NCBI GenBank assembly: GCA_950022655.1
Contig: OX465583.1
Location: 18,093,318 to 18,157,317 of the forward strand
DNA: 64,000 bases
Direction: 5' to 3'
DNA from: Alentia gelatinosa
Lineage: Eukaryota > Annelida > Polychaeta > Phyllodocida > Polynoidae
Below, one piece after another: positions 22,985-33,523 of the stretch. A program made the translations under genes and the position numbers. Under the pieces are notes generated by a model that saw only the letters and a program-made list of their open reading frames with translations, did no database searches and was not told where the DNA came from. Each line of letters starts with the position of its first letter. Position 1 is the stretch's first letter.

Positions 22985-23565
22985 TTTATAGTCTCTCGTA
23001 AGATATATGTTACATAGACGCAATAGAACATCAGAGTCATTCATTCTCATCAACATTTTTTCCACAACATCAACCCAACCATATCTAGATGTACTTTGAT
23101 ATCGAGAAACGTTGGCAGTCTGACTGCTATTCTGGTATTCACTACCAGCCATAATGTAAAACCGCCAATACTGGCGAATTGTGTGCTGCTAGATAAATTT
23201 AAAAAAAAAAAAGAGGTGACACAAATTCAAGCCAATTCCTTTCGGCCAAAAACCCAGCCAAAATCAGAGAATGAAGGTCTTTAGTTAGTATGGGTTAAGA
23301 GCGTTCATTAATTATGGCTGGGGGCAGTTTTTGGAAGACCAATCGGAAAAAAAAGTTGCCCCCCCAATGGGAATACTGAAAGAAAATTGGCTCCCCCTTG
23401 GAATAATAAAAAAAGTTGCCCCCCACCTGGAATGCCCAAAAAAAGATCCCCCCACCTCTTAGGAAAAGGGTAAAAGCACAGGGGAGGCTAAAATAATGTG
23501 GCCATTTTTTCCTTCTTTCCCTTAAAACAAACCCAGTTACATTCAGTCAATTGTCAAAGTATATT
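22985..23565. other. LINE-B 3' region and spacer
   Basis: Nothing coding is recognised. A short A-run at 23201-23212 and a GCCCCCC-rich diverged repeat (23350-23460) are the only visible structures. Confidence 0.4.
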
Positions 23566-23725
23566 GTTTGTTTGTTTGGGTAGTTTAACGTCCAATTTGT
23601 TCAATTAGACTTACTTTGGGTTTGACCGAATCTATGAGATGAATCTCACCCCTACACATTTACCAAAGTCAGAGTTCTTTTACTTTCCACATCACATAGA
23701 CATGGTATGAGAAGGATTGGCCTTT
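23566..23725 (-). repeat. SINE, left part of a copy split by the 2.8-kb element
   Basis: The sequence GGTAGTTTAACGTCC through ATGGTATGAGAAGGATTGGCC matches the SINE copy at 43906-44402. It stops at GGCCTTT and continues at 26526 with TTTGATATAG. In the 43.9-kb copy the same join reads GGCCTTTGATACAG. Confidence 0.8.
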
Positions 23726-24284
23726 TAGTCCTGAAGCAGGTTAGGGGAAGTGTGTTTCAGAGTACATACGATGTTTTATTATTGAATCTGGAGCTCCTGA
23801 ATCTCCCGATTCCGAATCTGCTTCGTGCCAGTGTGTACAGGCTCAGCATTTTGAGATATGAGCGTTTTAAATAAAAAACATAAACAAATGGAAAATAATC
23901 AAATTAATATATTAATTTAAACTCAATTTCAAAGTAAATCACATTTTATGAATTATTCTCAAAAGGAATCCGATATTTGATGAACACAATTACATATGGA
24001 AAGATTGACGGCATATTTGACCTTGAAAAGTCAGGTGAAGGTCAAATCAAGGTCAATTTTGTAATTTAATGTAAAACTATAAAATTTATTAGATGAAATG
24101 CATTATGTGTGCAGAAAAGAATATTTTTACATCACTCCTTAAAATTTAGACATCTTACATTCCATACCAGAGGCTCGGTAATGATTTCAAAGCTCAGAAA
24201 AAAGTCAAAGAAGGCAAGGTTTTATGTTAACTGACGCTTCAAAATATGACACACTGAGAAAACACTGACCAAGGTATCTATATA

Positions 24285-24381
24285 CAGTAGAACGGACACC
24301 CCGCATAAGCGCACACCCCGCATTAAAGGACACCATTGCTTGGAACGGTTCCCTATATTAGGTGTTTATTCTAACCTCGCG
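24285..24381. mobile_element. pogo-like element fragment, left end only
   Basis: After a TA it begins CAGTAGAACGGACACCCC and continues with TGCTTGGAACGG and TTTATTCTAACCTCGCG, matching the terminal region of the elements at 10073 and 27968. The other end is missing. Confidence 0.65.
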
Positions 24382-25214
24382 TACTTGGTAAAAAGTATCC
24401 ATTGCTCAAAGCTTTAATTGCTTTGGTTTTCCCAATGCCCCACAACTGAGGAACACTATCACAACTGGTTAAAGCATGGGCAGCGAGAAGACTGAAGATG
24501 ATTTTCTTGTTAGCCTTTACTGTTGCACCAATATCTATCACTGGCCTTGACGAATGTGTACCCTGCATAGCTACAAGGGATTTCTTTCCCATGATGAAAT
24601 AAAAATGGAGAAGCAACACAAATACATCTGTATCATTAGATACGACCTGCACCAAGTTGTTCTTGTTCCTTGCCAATTTCATTGCCTAGGAAACCATGTT
24701 AACATCAGCCTCCTCATGTGTAGTTCAGAGGTCATCTCTGTTGGTAATGAGTCCTCCACATACAGTAAAACCCGCTTCTGGGACACCTCAGTGAAGGGGG
24801 TACCCTGTTTTGCGGGTGCTTTGCTCGGAACAGACAGTATCACATTAAAGCAAGGTTTTACTGTACTTCTATTGGGATGGGTTCTGGTCCTGTTACTAGC
24901 AATGTATCCTGTACTGCCATACCCTCTGCTTCTCTCACAACATATTCAGTGATGATTTGGATTAACTGCACTTTATTACTTGTTACAAACGAGGTGTCCT
25001 TCTGTGAAGGCAGCAGAGTCTGCAGGAATATTTGATGTTGGTGTGCAACAATGACACTAGCTCTTTCTACCCTTGTAGTGTCCCTGATACTATATTCATG
25101 ATACTGATCTAACACCAGGTACACATCATGTTGAAGGAGAATAACTGCAGCATGATGCCTCCAGGTATTCCCCAGTCTAGGTATCTTAGAGGCATCATTG
25201 ATATGTATATACAA
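24371..25214 (-). pseudogene. Fragment of HEEAD/XPG-nuclease-like protein (Academ-type)
   Basis: Read on the minus strand, the first piece includes VYLVLDQYHEYSIRDTTR and LPSQKDTSFVTSNKVQLI and ends at GPEPIPIEV, where a 101-bp pogo-like MITE interrupts it. After the MITE come THEEADVNMVS, a TAG stop, then VVSNDTDVFVLLLHFYF and, about 60 residues on, CDSVPQLWGIGKTKAIKALS. The DTD pair and the CD...GIG..KAI..L arrangement resemble the acidic active site and helix-three-turn-helix of XPG/FEN nucleases. A second stop (TGA) lies just before THEEAD. Only about 220 residues remain, so it is a dead fragment. It sits inside the 2.8-kb TIR element. Confidence 0.72.
24763..24863. mobile_element. 101-bp pogo-like MITE
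   Basis: It starts CAGTAAAACCCGCTT and ends AAGCAAGGTTTTACTG, flanked by TA (24761-24762, 24864-24865). Removing it with one TA rejoins the two halves of the HEEAD pseudogene. It is the shortest complete pogo-like copy in the window. Confidence 0.85.
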
Positions 25215-25541
25215 ATTTCAATAATTGAAAAAAATTTGCTTGAATTAATAGAAATTTTGACAAAATATGAGAGCCATATTGACCTTTGATTTGGTATAAC
25301 AAAATATCATCAGCTACCAAGGTAAATTACTCAAATTATATGATACATCATGTGACATTACTATTTCCCCCAAAAAGGTGCCTGCTGTAGCAGGGCTATT
25401 TATGCAGGCTTTGCCTGCCATGTAATGCTGAGCAAGGTAACTTGGTGCTGCAGGGAAAGTGTTATTCCTATATACATATGAGCGAACAACCTATGATTAC
25501 CTGATGCTGCTGGGGGTGAAATAACTTTTGTTTACTGCCCA

Positions 25542-25611
25542 GGTTGACATTTTCTGCCAAGGTTGAAGTTTTCTGCCTGGTTGAACGTTTTCTGCCCAGG
25601 TTGACGTTCAG
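25542..25611. repeat. Short tandem repeat, about 4 units of ~20 bp
   Basis: The unit is close to AGGTTGACGTTTTCTGCCC. It is small and imperfect. Confidence 0.75.
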
Positions 25612-25660
25612 AGACGTTTCGTTTTTATCGATATTAGCCAACAATTGAAGATATATAGGA

Positions 25661-25836
25661 ATAGGGAAACCACGTAGCGGTGGGAATAAGTCAAAGTTAC
25701 AAGGTAAGGCTTGGAAAAATTACTCCCTAAGCATAGCCTTGGGCAGTAATTTTTCCTAGCATAGCCTTGGACAGTAATTTTTCCAAGCCTTACCTCGTAA
25801 CTTTGACTTATTCCCACCGGAACATAGTTTCCCTAT
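25661..25836. repeat. Foldback (long palindrome), ~60-bp arms
   Basis: The left arm (ATAGGGAAAC through GGTGGGAATAAGTCAAAG and GGCTTGGAAAAATTACT) is nearly perfectly inverted on the right, ending GTTTCCCTAT. The loop of about 50 bp itself repeats the AGCATAGCCTTGG and CAGTAATTTTTCC motifs. It lies inside the 2.8-kb element. Confidence 0.9.
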
Positions 25837-25853
25837 AATATAAGGTTATGAAA

Positions 25854-26330
25854 TAATTAAAGTAAGACCATAGTGAATTAATTTGTTCTTAGATATCATC
25901 ATTACTCAGTTCTAATAAGCTTAGAATGACAAAACAAGCTTAATAAGCTTAGAATGACTAAACAATCATAGATTTGACAGAGTGTAATCACAGAGTAAAA
26001 TCCACATTTAAGCAATATTCATAATTGATTAATTTAAGATAATGAAATAATTAAATAACACCATGGTGAATTAATTTGTTGTTAGATATTATCATTACTC
26101 AGTTCTGTGCTTAATAGGCTTAGAATGACTAACTAATAAAAGATTTGACAGTGTATTCACACAGTAAAACGTGCATGGGAACAATGATCATAATTGATTA
26201 ATCTAATTTTATGAAATAATTAGAATAGCACCATATTGAATTAACTTTTTCTTAGATATCATCATTAACCATTCTGTGCTTGATAAGCAAAGAATGACTA
26301 AATAATCATAGATTTGACAGAGTGTACAAT
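25854..26330. repeat. Tandem repeat, three units of ~125-185 bp
   Basis: Each unit contains TGAATTAA, CTTAGATATCATCATTA, AGAATGACTAA and ATAGATTTGACAG in the same order. The first unit has an extra internal duplication of AATAAGCTTAGAATGAC. Confidence 0.85.
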
Positions 26331-26525
26331 TATTTTTCTTATTTTTCTTAGAATTAAATTATTTTTTATTTTCAAATAGTAATAACTCAAAATGCTGAAC
26401 CCATACAATCTGGCACGAAGCAGATTTGAAATCAGAAGATTCAGGAGCTTCAGAATCAATCATAAAACATCGTATGTACTCCAAAACACACCTGACCCTT
26501 CAGACTGGCCCTGACTGCAGGACTA

Positions 26526-26650
26526 TTTGATATAGCAGTAAATCTACCACTGCTGGGGTGAAGGAGAAAAGTGGCTGCAGTGGGACTCAAATCAACAAAC
26601 TCTGACAACCTTGGGATTAGTGTTATTTACCACTGAGCTAAATCCGAACC
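26526..26650 (-). repeat. SINE, tRNA-like head of the split copy
   Basis: Read on the minus strand it has TAGCTCAGTGGTAA (pol III A box) and about 40 bp on GATTTGAGTCCCACT (B box), giving a tRNA-derived head. It continues from the piece at 23566-23725 across the 2.8-kb insertion. Confidence 0.78.
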
Positions 26651-26974
26651 CAGGTCGCTTTTGTTTTGCTTGCGTGCAAGCATATCCGGTCTACACCATA
26701 AGGAGGCAAGGTGACCAAGAGGGTGAATAGATTGGTAATTGCTGTTCAACCCAGCAGACCAATTGGATATTAAACTGATAAAATTCAATTTGGAGAGGTA
26801 AATATAACTGATTATATCATAGCATAACTGATAAGCTACTGATGAAAAACAAACTTTTGATGACTTCAACAGGTGCTTGAGTGATAATAGGGCAGCAAAT
26901 AGAGTATATTTTGAATATTTCTAAACTGAATTCACTTTTTTTTTAAATCCATTCCGAAATACTAAATTTTAAAA

Positions 26975-27160
26975 ACTGTGAGGCATTGTACCACCATAAA
27001 ACCTTCTGTCCAAAACAGAAATCATTTTCCTATCTGTACTTAGTGAGCTATAAAAAGCAAAAATTGGTCAGGTCACCTAATGACTTTACAAGCATGTGTA
27101 CTACAGTAGGCTATAGCCATAACCTAAAGACCAACCGTCCACCTGCTAATAAAGACAGAC
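26975..27160. repeat. Interspersed repeat family C, partial copy
   Basis: It shares AGAAATCATTTTCCTATCTG and CTATAGCCATAACCTAAAGA with the longer copies at 36045-36690 and 40735-41580. Confidence 0.75.
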
Positions 27161-27474
27161 ACAGTCATTATTTTCTGTATAAGGGTTTTAATTGGACACT
27201 TGCACAGAGGCCCCACCAACACATGCGGAGGGGATGCCGGCCTCGTGCCCGGTCATGGTCCCCGGGCATCTTCACCTCATATAATAACATAAAGAAATGG
27301 GTAATCAAAGGAAGATATTTTACAACTCTACAGACATCTCCAATGTAAATACGGGTTATTATTATTATCATTATTCAGATTGAAGAGCAAGGGTTGATGA
27401 TGCCAGTTGCATAAAACTGTTACTGGTGTAGTTGTCTCTTAATGTATACCTCTATGTATATGTATATATATATA

Positions 27475-27968
27475 CAGTAAAACCCCGCGTAAGCGGACAC
27501 CCTCCGTTCCGGGCCAAAGTGTCCGCTTACGCGGGGTGTCCGTTTACGCGGGGTTTTCAAGTTTTCTCCAGCCCAATATAAATGTGTTATATACCGATGA
27601 ATAGGGGAGACAGAGGTGATAATAGATCTGAAATCCATTTTCTGATATCGTAATTGTGTCCAAAGCTATTAAACATTGAATTACAAAATGGATTTTCTAT
27701 GAATATACTCACACACACTGATAAAAAGGACAGAGTAATCTATTTTTGGTAGGGTGTCCGTCGGAGGTGTCCGCTTACACGGGGTTTTAGGCCTTTTCGT
27801 ACCGAAATAACTGTCCGCTTACGCGGGGTGTCCGCTTACGCGGGGTGTCCGCTTACGCGAGGTTAAAATAAACATCTAATAGAGGGAAAAAATTCCGTTC
27901 CGAGCAAAAGTGTCCGCTAACGCGGGGTGTCCGCTTACGCGGGGTGTCCGTTAGGCGGGGTTCTACTG
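27475..27968. mobile_element. pogo-like element (494 bp)
   Basis: It begins CAGTAAAACCCCGCGTAAGC and ends GGGGTTCTACTG, flanked by TA (27473-27474, 27969-27970). Multiple GTCCGCTTACGCGGGGT units are stacked at both ends and form local hairpins. No transposase frame is present. Confidence 0.85.
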
Positions 27969-27970
27969 TA

Positions 27971-28165
27971 CGTACATATATATTTATGCATATATATATA
28001 CAAACATATGGATCGTTACATACATGTATATCTATACATACATATGTATGTATCTCCATGCATACATATAAATATGAATGTATATCTATATATACATAAA
28101 TACATACATATACATATATAAAACTACACATATGTATGTGTATGTATATATACATACATGCCTAT
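27971..28165. repeat. TACATA/TATA microsatellite
   Basis: Degenerate (ACATATATAT)n-type sequence. The Tyr/Ile/His-rich small ORFs on both strands are repeat artefacts. Confidence 0.85.
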
Positions 28166-29520
28166 GGGACATCACATTCAGTCTACAAGTCTGCGCCTGT
28201 AGCTGCGCACCCCGTACTTTATACCTGCGCCCTTCTGGGTAACCGATTTGCTTTGATCAATAATGGATACATTACAAATGCGAAACTCTGTAGGTCCTTC
28301 TGTACCACAAGTAGTTATCAATAATAATGGATTAATTCATCACAATAAACGTAGCATGATACCAACCAACTTGAAAAAATACCATCGATGCAATCTTACA
28401 TATGTCATCGCTATACAATGCCTTCACTTCCAGATTTTTAATAATAAAAGAAGATGTTTCTTGAGGTCAACACCCCATGAATGTATCAATGCAAGTAAAC
28501 ATGACATTTATACACCTGTAAGTTATATATGCAGTGGTCCTTTACGAAATAAGTAAATGAAAAAATATAATCTACCTACAAGGACTTGAGGGGGAGGGGG
28601 GACTTGTACCGGGTTATGTCATTAGTCACATCACTCTTCCAGCACATATCTAGTGGGTGTTGAAGCAATTATTTCTTTTATCTATGGGATATCAAAACTG
28701 GATAATATTCACAGAAAATGGGACCAGCGTGTTTTCACCTTACAGAATAAAAACCGAAAACCATGTTTGTTTACAGTAGCGAGCAGGACCACATGACCAC
28801 ACGCAACCCGGAAGTGATCCCCAGGTGACCTGGAAGTGGTCGGGTGTTGGACTACAGCTTACTGAAATCATGTACATGAACTAGATGGCGCGGCTAGGCT
28901 GAATTTGTACATCCTAAACACAAACTAGTAGACTTGGGGGATGGTGAAATGATAATAATGACATGTTCTCTATGAGCATGGGTGCGCAGTGACAGCGTTG
29001 ATCCCATCACCTCGTGACAGGTGAAGTCGCACGTGGAAAGCGTTACCTGACAAAACTGAAGAGGCAGACAGGCTGACAACCAAAGTTAAACACATTCCAA
29101 CGCACGAACACAGCATGGATGACTGCATCACATCAATGAATCCTAGTACATGTGCCAGCAAGGGACACTCTCAGCTGTAGGACTAAAAACAGTCTTGAAA
29201 AAGTCAGCATTCGTTCAATACTTATTTTGCCGTACCTGGAGATTTTCTTGGCTTGAAACAGCTGGCCCCCCTGCAGTATTTGGTAATGACCACTTGGGGG
29301 AAGCCTGGCCCTCCGGCCGGCTTGGATATAACATACAAAATACTCTGATTGTAAGTGTGAAGTGAGAATGGTGTGACCGTGTGGGCATGGCAGGAGGCCC
29401 ACAGGTCACACAGGTAATGCCCGCAGTATGAGGTGGTTGGATGCAGTGAGTGAGACTCATGGTTAGTGCAGTGGCTCATTGAACGTTGAGTCAAGTCTAT
29501 GGAAATACTTAAAAACTGTG
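28166..29520. other. No gene recognised
   Basis: The stretch has several small overlapping ORFs on both strands (28263-28556 +, 29133-29533 -) without recognisable domains or splice support. I see nothing definite. Confidence 0.35.
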
Positions 29521-29524
29521 CAGC

Positions 29525-30515
29525 TTCATACAATCTGGTGCTGCATAGTACTATGTAGCTTTTTGCAAGCCGATGGTGCTTTGCTCACTGCAGGTCCACA
29601 CAACTGATGGTGCATGGTCGACCCTATACAGCTCGATACAAACTAGTGCTGCATAGCACTATGCAGGTCAATACAATCCAGTGCCGCATGGTAATACAGC
29701 TATCAAACCGAATTACTATGTTGTAAATTACTATGTAGTTCCATACAAGCGGATGCTGCATACTACTATGCAGGTCTATACAAACCGGTGCTGTATAGTA
29801 CAATCCAGGTCCATTCAAAACAGTTCTGTACTGTACTATGCAGGGGTCCTTTTAATAATCATACATGAAGACACTTTTTTGTACCTCGTACAAGGGTTAT
29901 TGTTTGATAATATCTAAATCAGTTTACTCAGGCAGTATTAGCCGTCCTTGAGGTTATCCATAAGTATTGGATGAAATTGACCCAAATTGTCCATAAGTTT
30001 TTATGGCATACAGAAAAGGGTCTACATGTAGGATCCTAGATTATTTAACAGGCCCTAGGTTCATACATACACAGTATTGACTAATTTCAGATACAAGCGG
30101 TCGTATGTTCCGAGGACAGTTGACGCATAGTAACATCCGTGCGCATGCGAGAATATTGCAGTAAACTCCAATGAGCATACAACCGCTTTTAACTGAAACC
30201 AGTCTGCATTGTAATTATTATCCACCATCTCCTGACAAGTAGCATACTAATATTAGATCATTTTAGGTATGCACTATTTTTCCGGATGCACGCTTTATCG
30301 AAAAACCTGGAGCATACAACAGATCTGTGTACTCGAGGTATGGTGACACACACTCCCTAGGTGTTCTCTGTGGACACATTGTATTAGGTGGATAATAAAA
30401 ACTGATGCTGCATAGTACTAAAAGGTCCATATAAACCAGTGCTGTATAGTACTATGGCAGCCCATACAAATTAGTGTGCTGGTCCATACAAATTGGTGCT
30501 GCATATCTTTCTGAA
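29525..30515. repeat. Degenerate ~44-bp tandem repeats, split by a foldback element
   Basis: Units close to GGTGCTGCATAGTACTATGC followed by AGGTCCATACAAACC run at 29525-29850 and again at 30400-30515. The element at 30063-30400 ends within three bases of the second block. Confidence 0.75.
30063..30400. mobile_element. Foldback element family F, copy 1
   Basis: It shares its start (ATACATACACAGTATTGACT), the inverted pair TTTCAGATACAAGCGG / CCGCTTTTAACTGAAA and its end (TGTATTAGGTGGATAATAAA) with copy 2 at 46807-47150. Confidence 0.8.
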
Positions 30516-33500
30516 GACGTCTTTCAGAGCATTCTACAAATCACTTTCAGAGCAAACCATGGGGTACGTCTGAGCTACAGCCAAACTGCTTGTAGCAATT
30601 ACGAAGAGCTCTGTGATGCTTTATGGGAATGAATTCAACCAACATGAGCCACGCTCGCACTAACACAACTTATTCTCAAAACCCTGTCAAAAATGCGGCT
30701 AGTCTAATACATACCAAAACATAAATACACTCTAGAAGGGGAAGCAGGGTTCCATTTTCATATTTATCAGCCCCAATAAACATAACGGACTCTACCAGTG
30801 ATTTTATGATATAACAAAAAGCATGGGTATCTTTATGGTTCAACTTGTGTTTCTATCATTGGTATCACACCATATAATGCTGGTGTCGAACTGAAGCAGT
30901 CAGATAATAATACACTGTTTGAATTTTTTTTTCCAGTTTTTCTTTTTCCAAGCACCAGTTACATTTACACACCATCTAGTTGGAAAATACTTAAAAGTTC
31001 ATAATATACTACTTTGCGTTAAAGTCGTGAATGCATATCTGCAGTTGCGTCTTTTCCTCAGTAAATTGGTGTTTTTCTAATTCTTTCTTTGTACAAGGCG
31101 ATCATTGGTGCCGTCCAGCGGCCCGTCAGACCGACTCCAACACTGGTGTCATAACACAGTGCCAGATCTTTCCTCTCTTGGGCAGCATTTTCCTCTCTCC
31201 ACTGAGTGTGTACTGCTACAGCTAGATTTTAATACTGTGGTGTGGACATTGTGTGGTAAATATGGCTCTTTATGTCTCTTAAGCACGCTTTGGAATTAAA
31301 AGAAGAACAAAGAATCGAAAAATAACCATGACCTAATCTAAAGCCTTGCAGCTGCGGCTTTGGTGAAATTATAGTGGGTAATAAAAAAAGTGGAGCATTC
31401 TCCCACTTAAAAAATGCTCGACTGTATGAACACTTAGTCTTCATCAGTTAAAATGTCTACTGGTAAGTTTGCCTGGTAAGTCTGCCTTGGCAAAATCCTT
31501 GACCCGAGAGTAACAAACAGAAGCATAGAGATTTCTGGTTAAAGGAAGTCACTTTCAGCTCAATTCTCCAAAGTCCCTTGCATATAAGTAAACTTTTCTC
31601 TTTATTCTTAGAGTAACTGCTTCATTTACCAGTCGAGCTATCAGTTTGTAAAAGCAGTTTCATGATTGGTTCCAACGAAAGAGTCCATTTATGGTATTTA
31701 GCCGAGGACAGAAGCACCTATTCAAAACGACGGGTCCTTCTATGGGAGAAGGACCTTCAGTCATTTTACTCATAATACAATTCAAGGATTTCCTTTAACT
31801 GAGAAAATTCCTATATCATGATCTTCAGAGGTTCAACCAATAAGGTTATCTAAATTACCTGCTACCAACAAAAACCCAACCTTATCATAAAATATTCAGC
31901 TGAAAGTTTGTGTATCTTCTTACAAATTCAATTTTCTATACATTATTAAGACTGGGGAAAATCTTTCTCATATTTGACACATAAATGACGATAATACAGT
32001 TTCCGATTTTTCCTGATACCTATTTACAACAAAAAATGGCTGAATGACTGCTGATGCATCATGGGAGTGCTGTATCTCTTAAGGCCAGTTTATACCTGAC
32101 ATGATTTCGATTTAAGGTCTGTCTCAATTCCTCATTTGTTCACAGAAACTTTAGAAGAGTGGACTACTCTTGAGACCGCAGCATGTAAAGGGGACAGAAG
32201 TCGGTAACACTCAATACTCTTACCTTGAAAAGGATGATTTCGAAATTTTGCACCGTGGAGCAACGTGGGAATAGGCATAAAAAGAGCCTGCCATATACCT
32301 CCAGAATTAACATCAATTCAAAATAAAAATGTTCATTTCTGTGGATGAATTAAAGATTCAAATAAACAGTTTACCACATATTGCAGTGAATGAATCGTTA
32401 GCCGGATCATTGATAAAGGCTGAATTTCCTAATCTAGTAAAACGGGCAGTATCAAGGTATTCCTAAACCAATATAGCCTGAAATTCCCAATCAGATCAGA
32501 GTACAGAAACATCAGAAGGAAAATCGTTAGGGTGAAAGGTTAGAATGGCCAATAGAGAAAACCAAGTCTTGGTCTCTTTCCCCTTAGCTTTTCAACCAGC
32601 TTTTAACATTCTGCATTTCCTAGAAATAAATGTGCTACATAGACAAAGAAGCAATCCCTTTCATGTATTCACAGTCATGGCCAAATAAATTACATATTTT
32701 GTTGTATATTTTTTTTCTTTGTGTATAGTGCATGCATGTCATCCTTTTCATAATCCCAAGTTCTCTAACACAGATACAAAATACGTGTACATAATAAACT
32801 ATTCCTTGACTAAGTGGAGGAGAAGAAGGACGATCTGCAGTAGTCTTCAGTAGTTTTGCATCTCGTTTCAGCATCAGTTGCGTACGGCGTCGAGTGAAAC
32901 TGGTCCGCCTTTCCCCCACTGTTCCTCTCTCTGCTTCTTTTCGTACCAGTCTAAGTTCAGGGCCGGCCATTGTTTTTCATAGTCACCACCAACTGCCCAT
33001 CATCACCAGCAGTATGGCACGATGGACCCAAGTGACCACCAAGTCACGTGGTATCTGTAGCTGGTTACTAGTAGACGTGAACAGCCTGATCTTCTGTGGG
33101 AGCATGGCTTTGGCCCAATCGGTTAAATTTAGAGATCGATATAAACTTTATACGAAGCCAAGGAAATTGTAATGGTGGCCCCGCCTGCAGTTTACACGCA
33201 AACAGTAATTCTTATATTAACTGGAGGCTATTGGATGAGCCCATTTTTCATCCAGTTCCCGTTGAATGGTAATTATTTGCACAATCTTTTTAGAGTGTAT
33301 AAGATATGGATACTTGAGACATACTTTAACTGAATGGGCCAACTCTTAGTGGAAAGGTACCCTCTATAAGATAGCAGTTTATGTTGGGGCTACAGTTCAT
33401 CTAGTATCGCCCATCAACGACACTCAAGAGGAGGTAACGTGACGGCTTCCTCATTAAAGTTGCTATAAGTGTTCCAGGTGTGAGAACTTACGAAATGTCA

Positions 33501-33520
33501 AATGAAAATCATATATAAAT
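30516..33520. other. Long stretch with no recognised gene
   Basis: Small ORFs occur on both strands. One minus-strand frame starting at 32970 (about 55 Arg/Lys-rich codons after a good start context) could be an exon, but no splice donor follows and no domain is seen. Confidence 0.35.
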
Positions 33521-33523
33521 ATA

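Larger units (their letters stand above)
23726..26525 (-). mobile_element. 2.8-kb Academ-like DNA transposon remnant
   Basis: The ends are TAGTCCTG and its inverse CAGGACTA, inside imperfect inverted repeats of about 150 bp (23726-23880 and 26370-26525) that share, for example, TCTGCTTCGTGCCAG and AGTACATACGATGTTTTAT. It is flanked by TTT (23723-23725 and 26526-26528), and the flanks together rebuild a SINE. On the minus strand it carries part of a HEEAD/XPG-like protein gene (24371-25214). Later insertions and tandem repeats fill the rest. The 3-bp duplication and nuclease-like gene fit Academ elements, which are known to make short target duplications and encode an XPG-like nuclease. Assignment is inferred. 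Confidence 0.72.

Noticed and set aside
26560..26650. Functional tRNA gene
   Set aside because: A and B boxes are present but the cloverleaf is not complete and a SINE body follows; a second copy of the same SINE is at 43.9 kb.
32635..32970. 111-codon minus-strand ORF starting in a good context
   Set aside because: No domain, no plausible donor after the basic N-terminal part and no neighbouring exon; kept only as a weak possibility.
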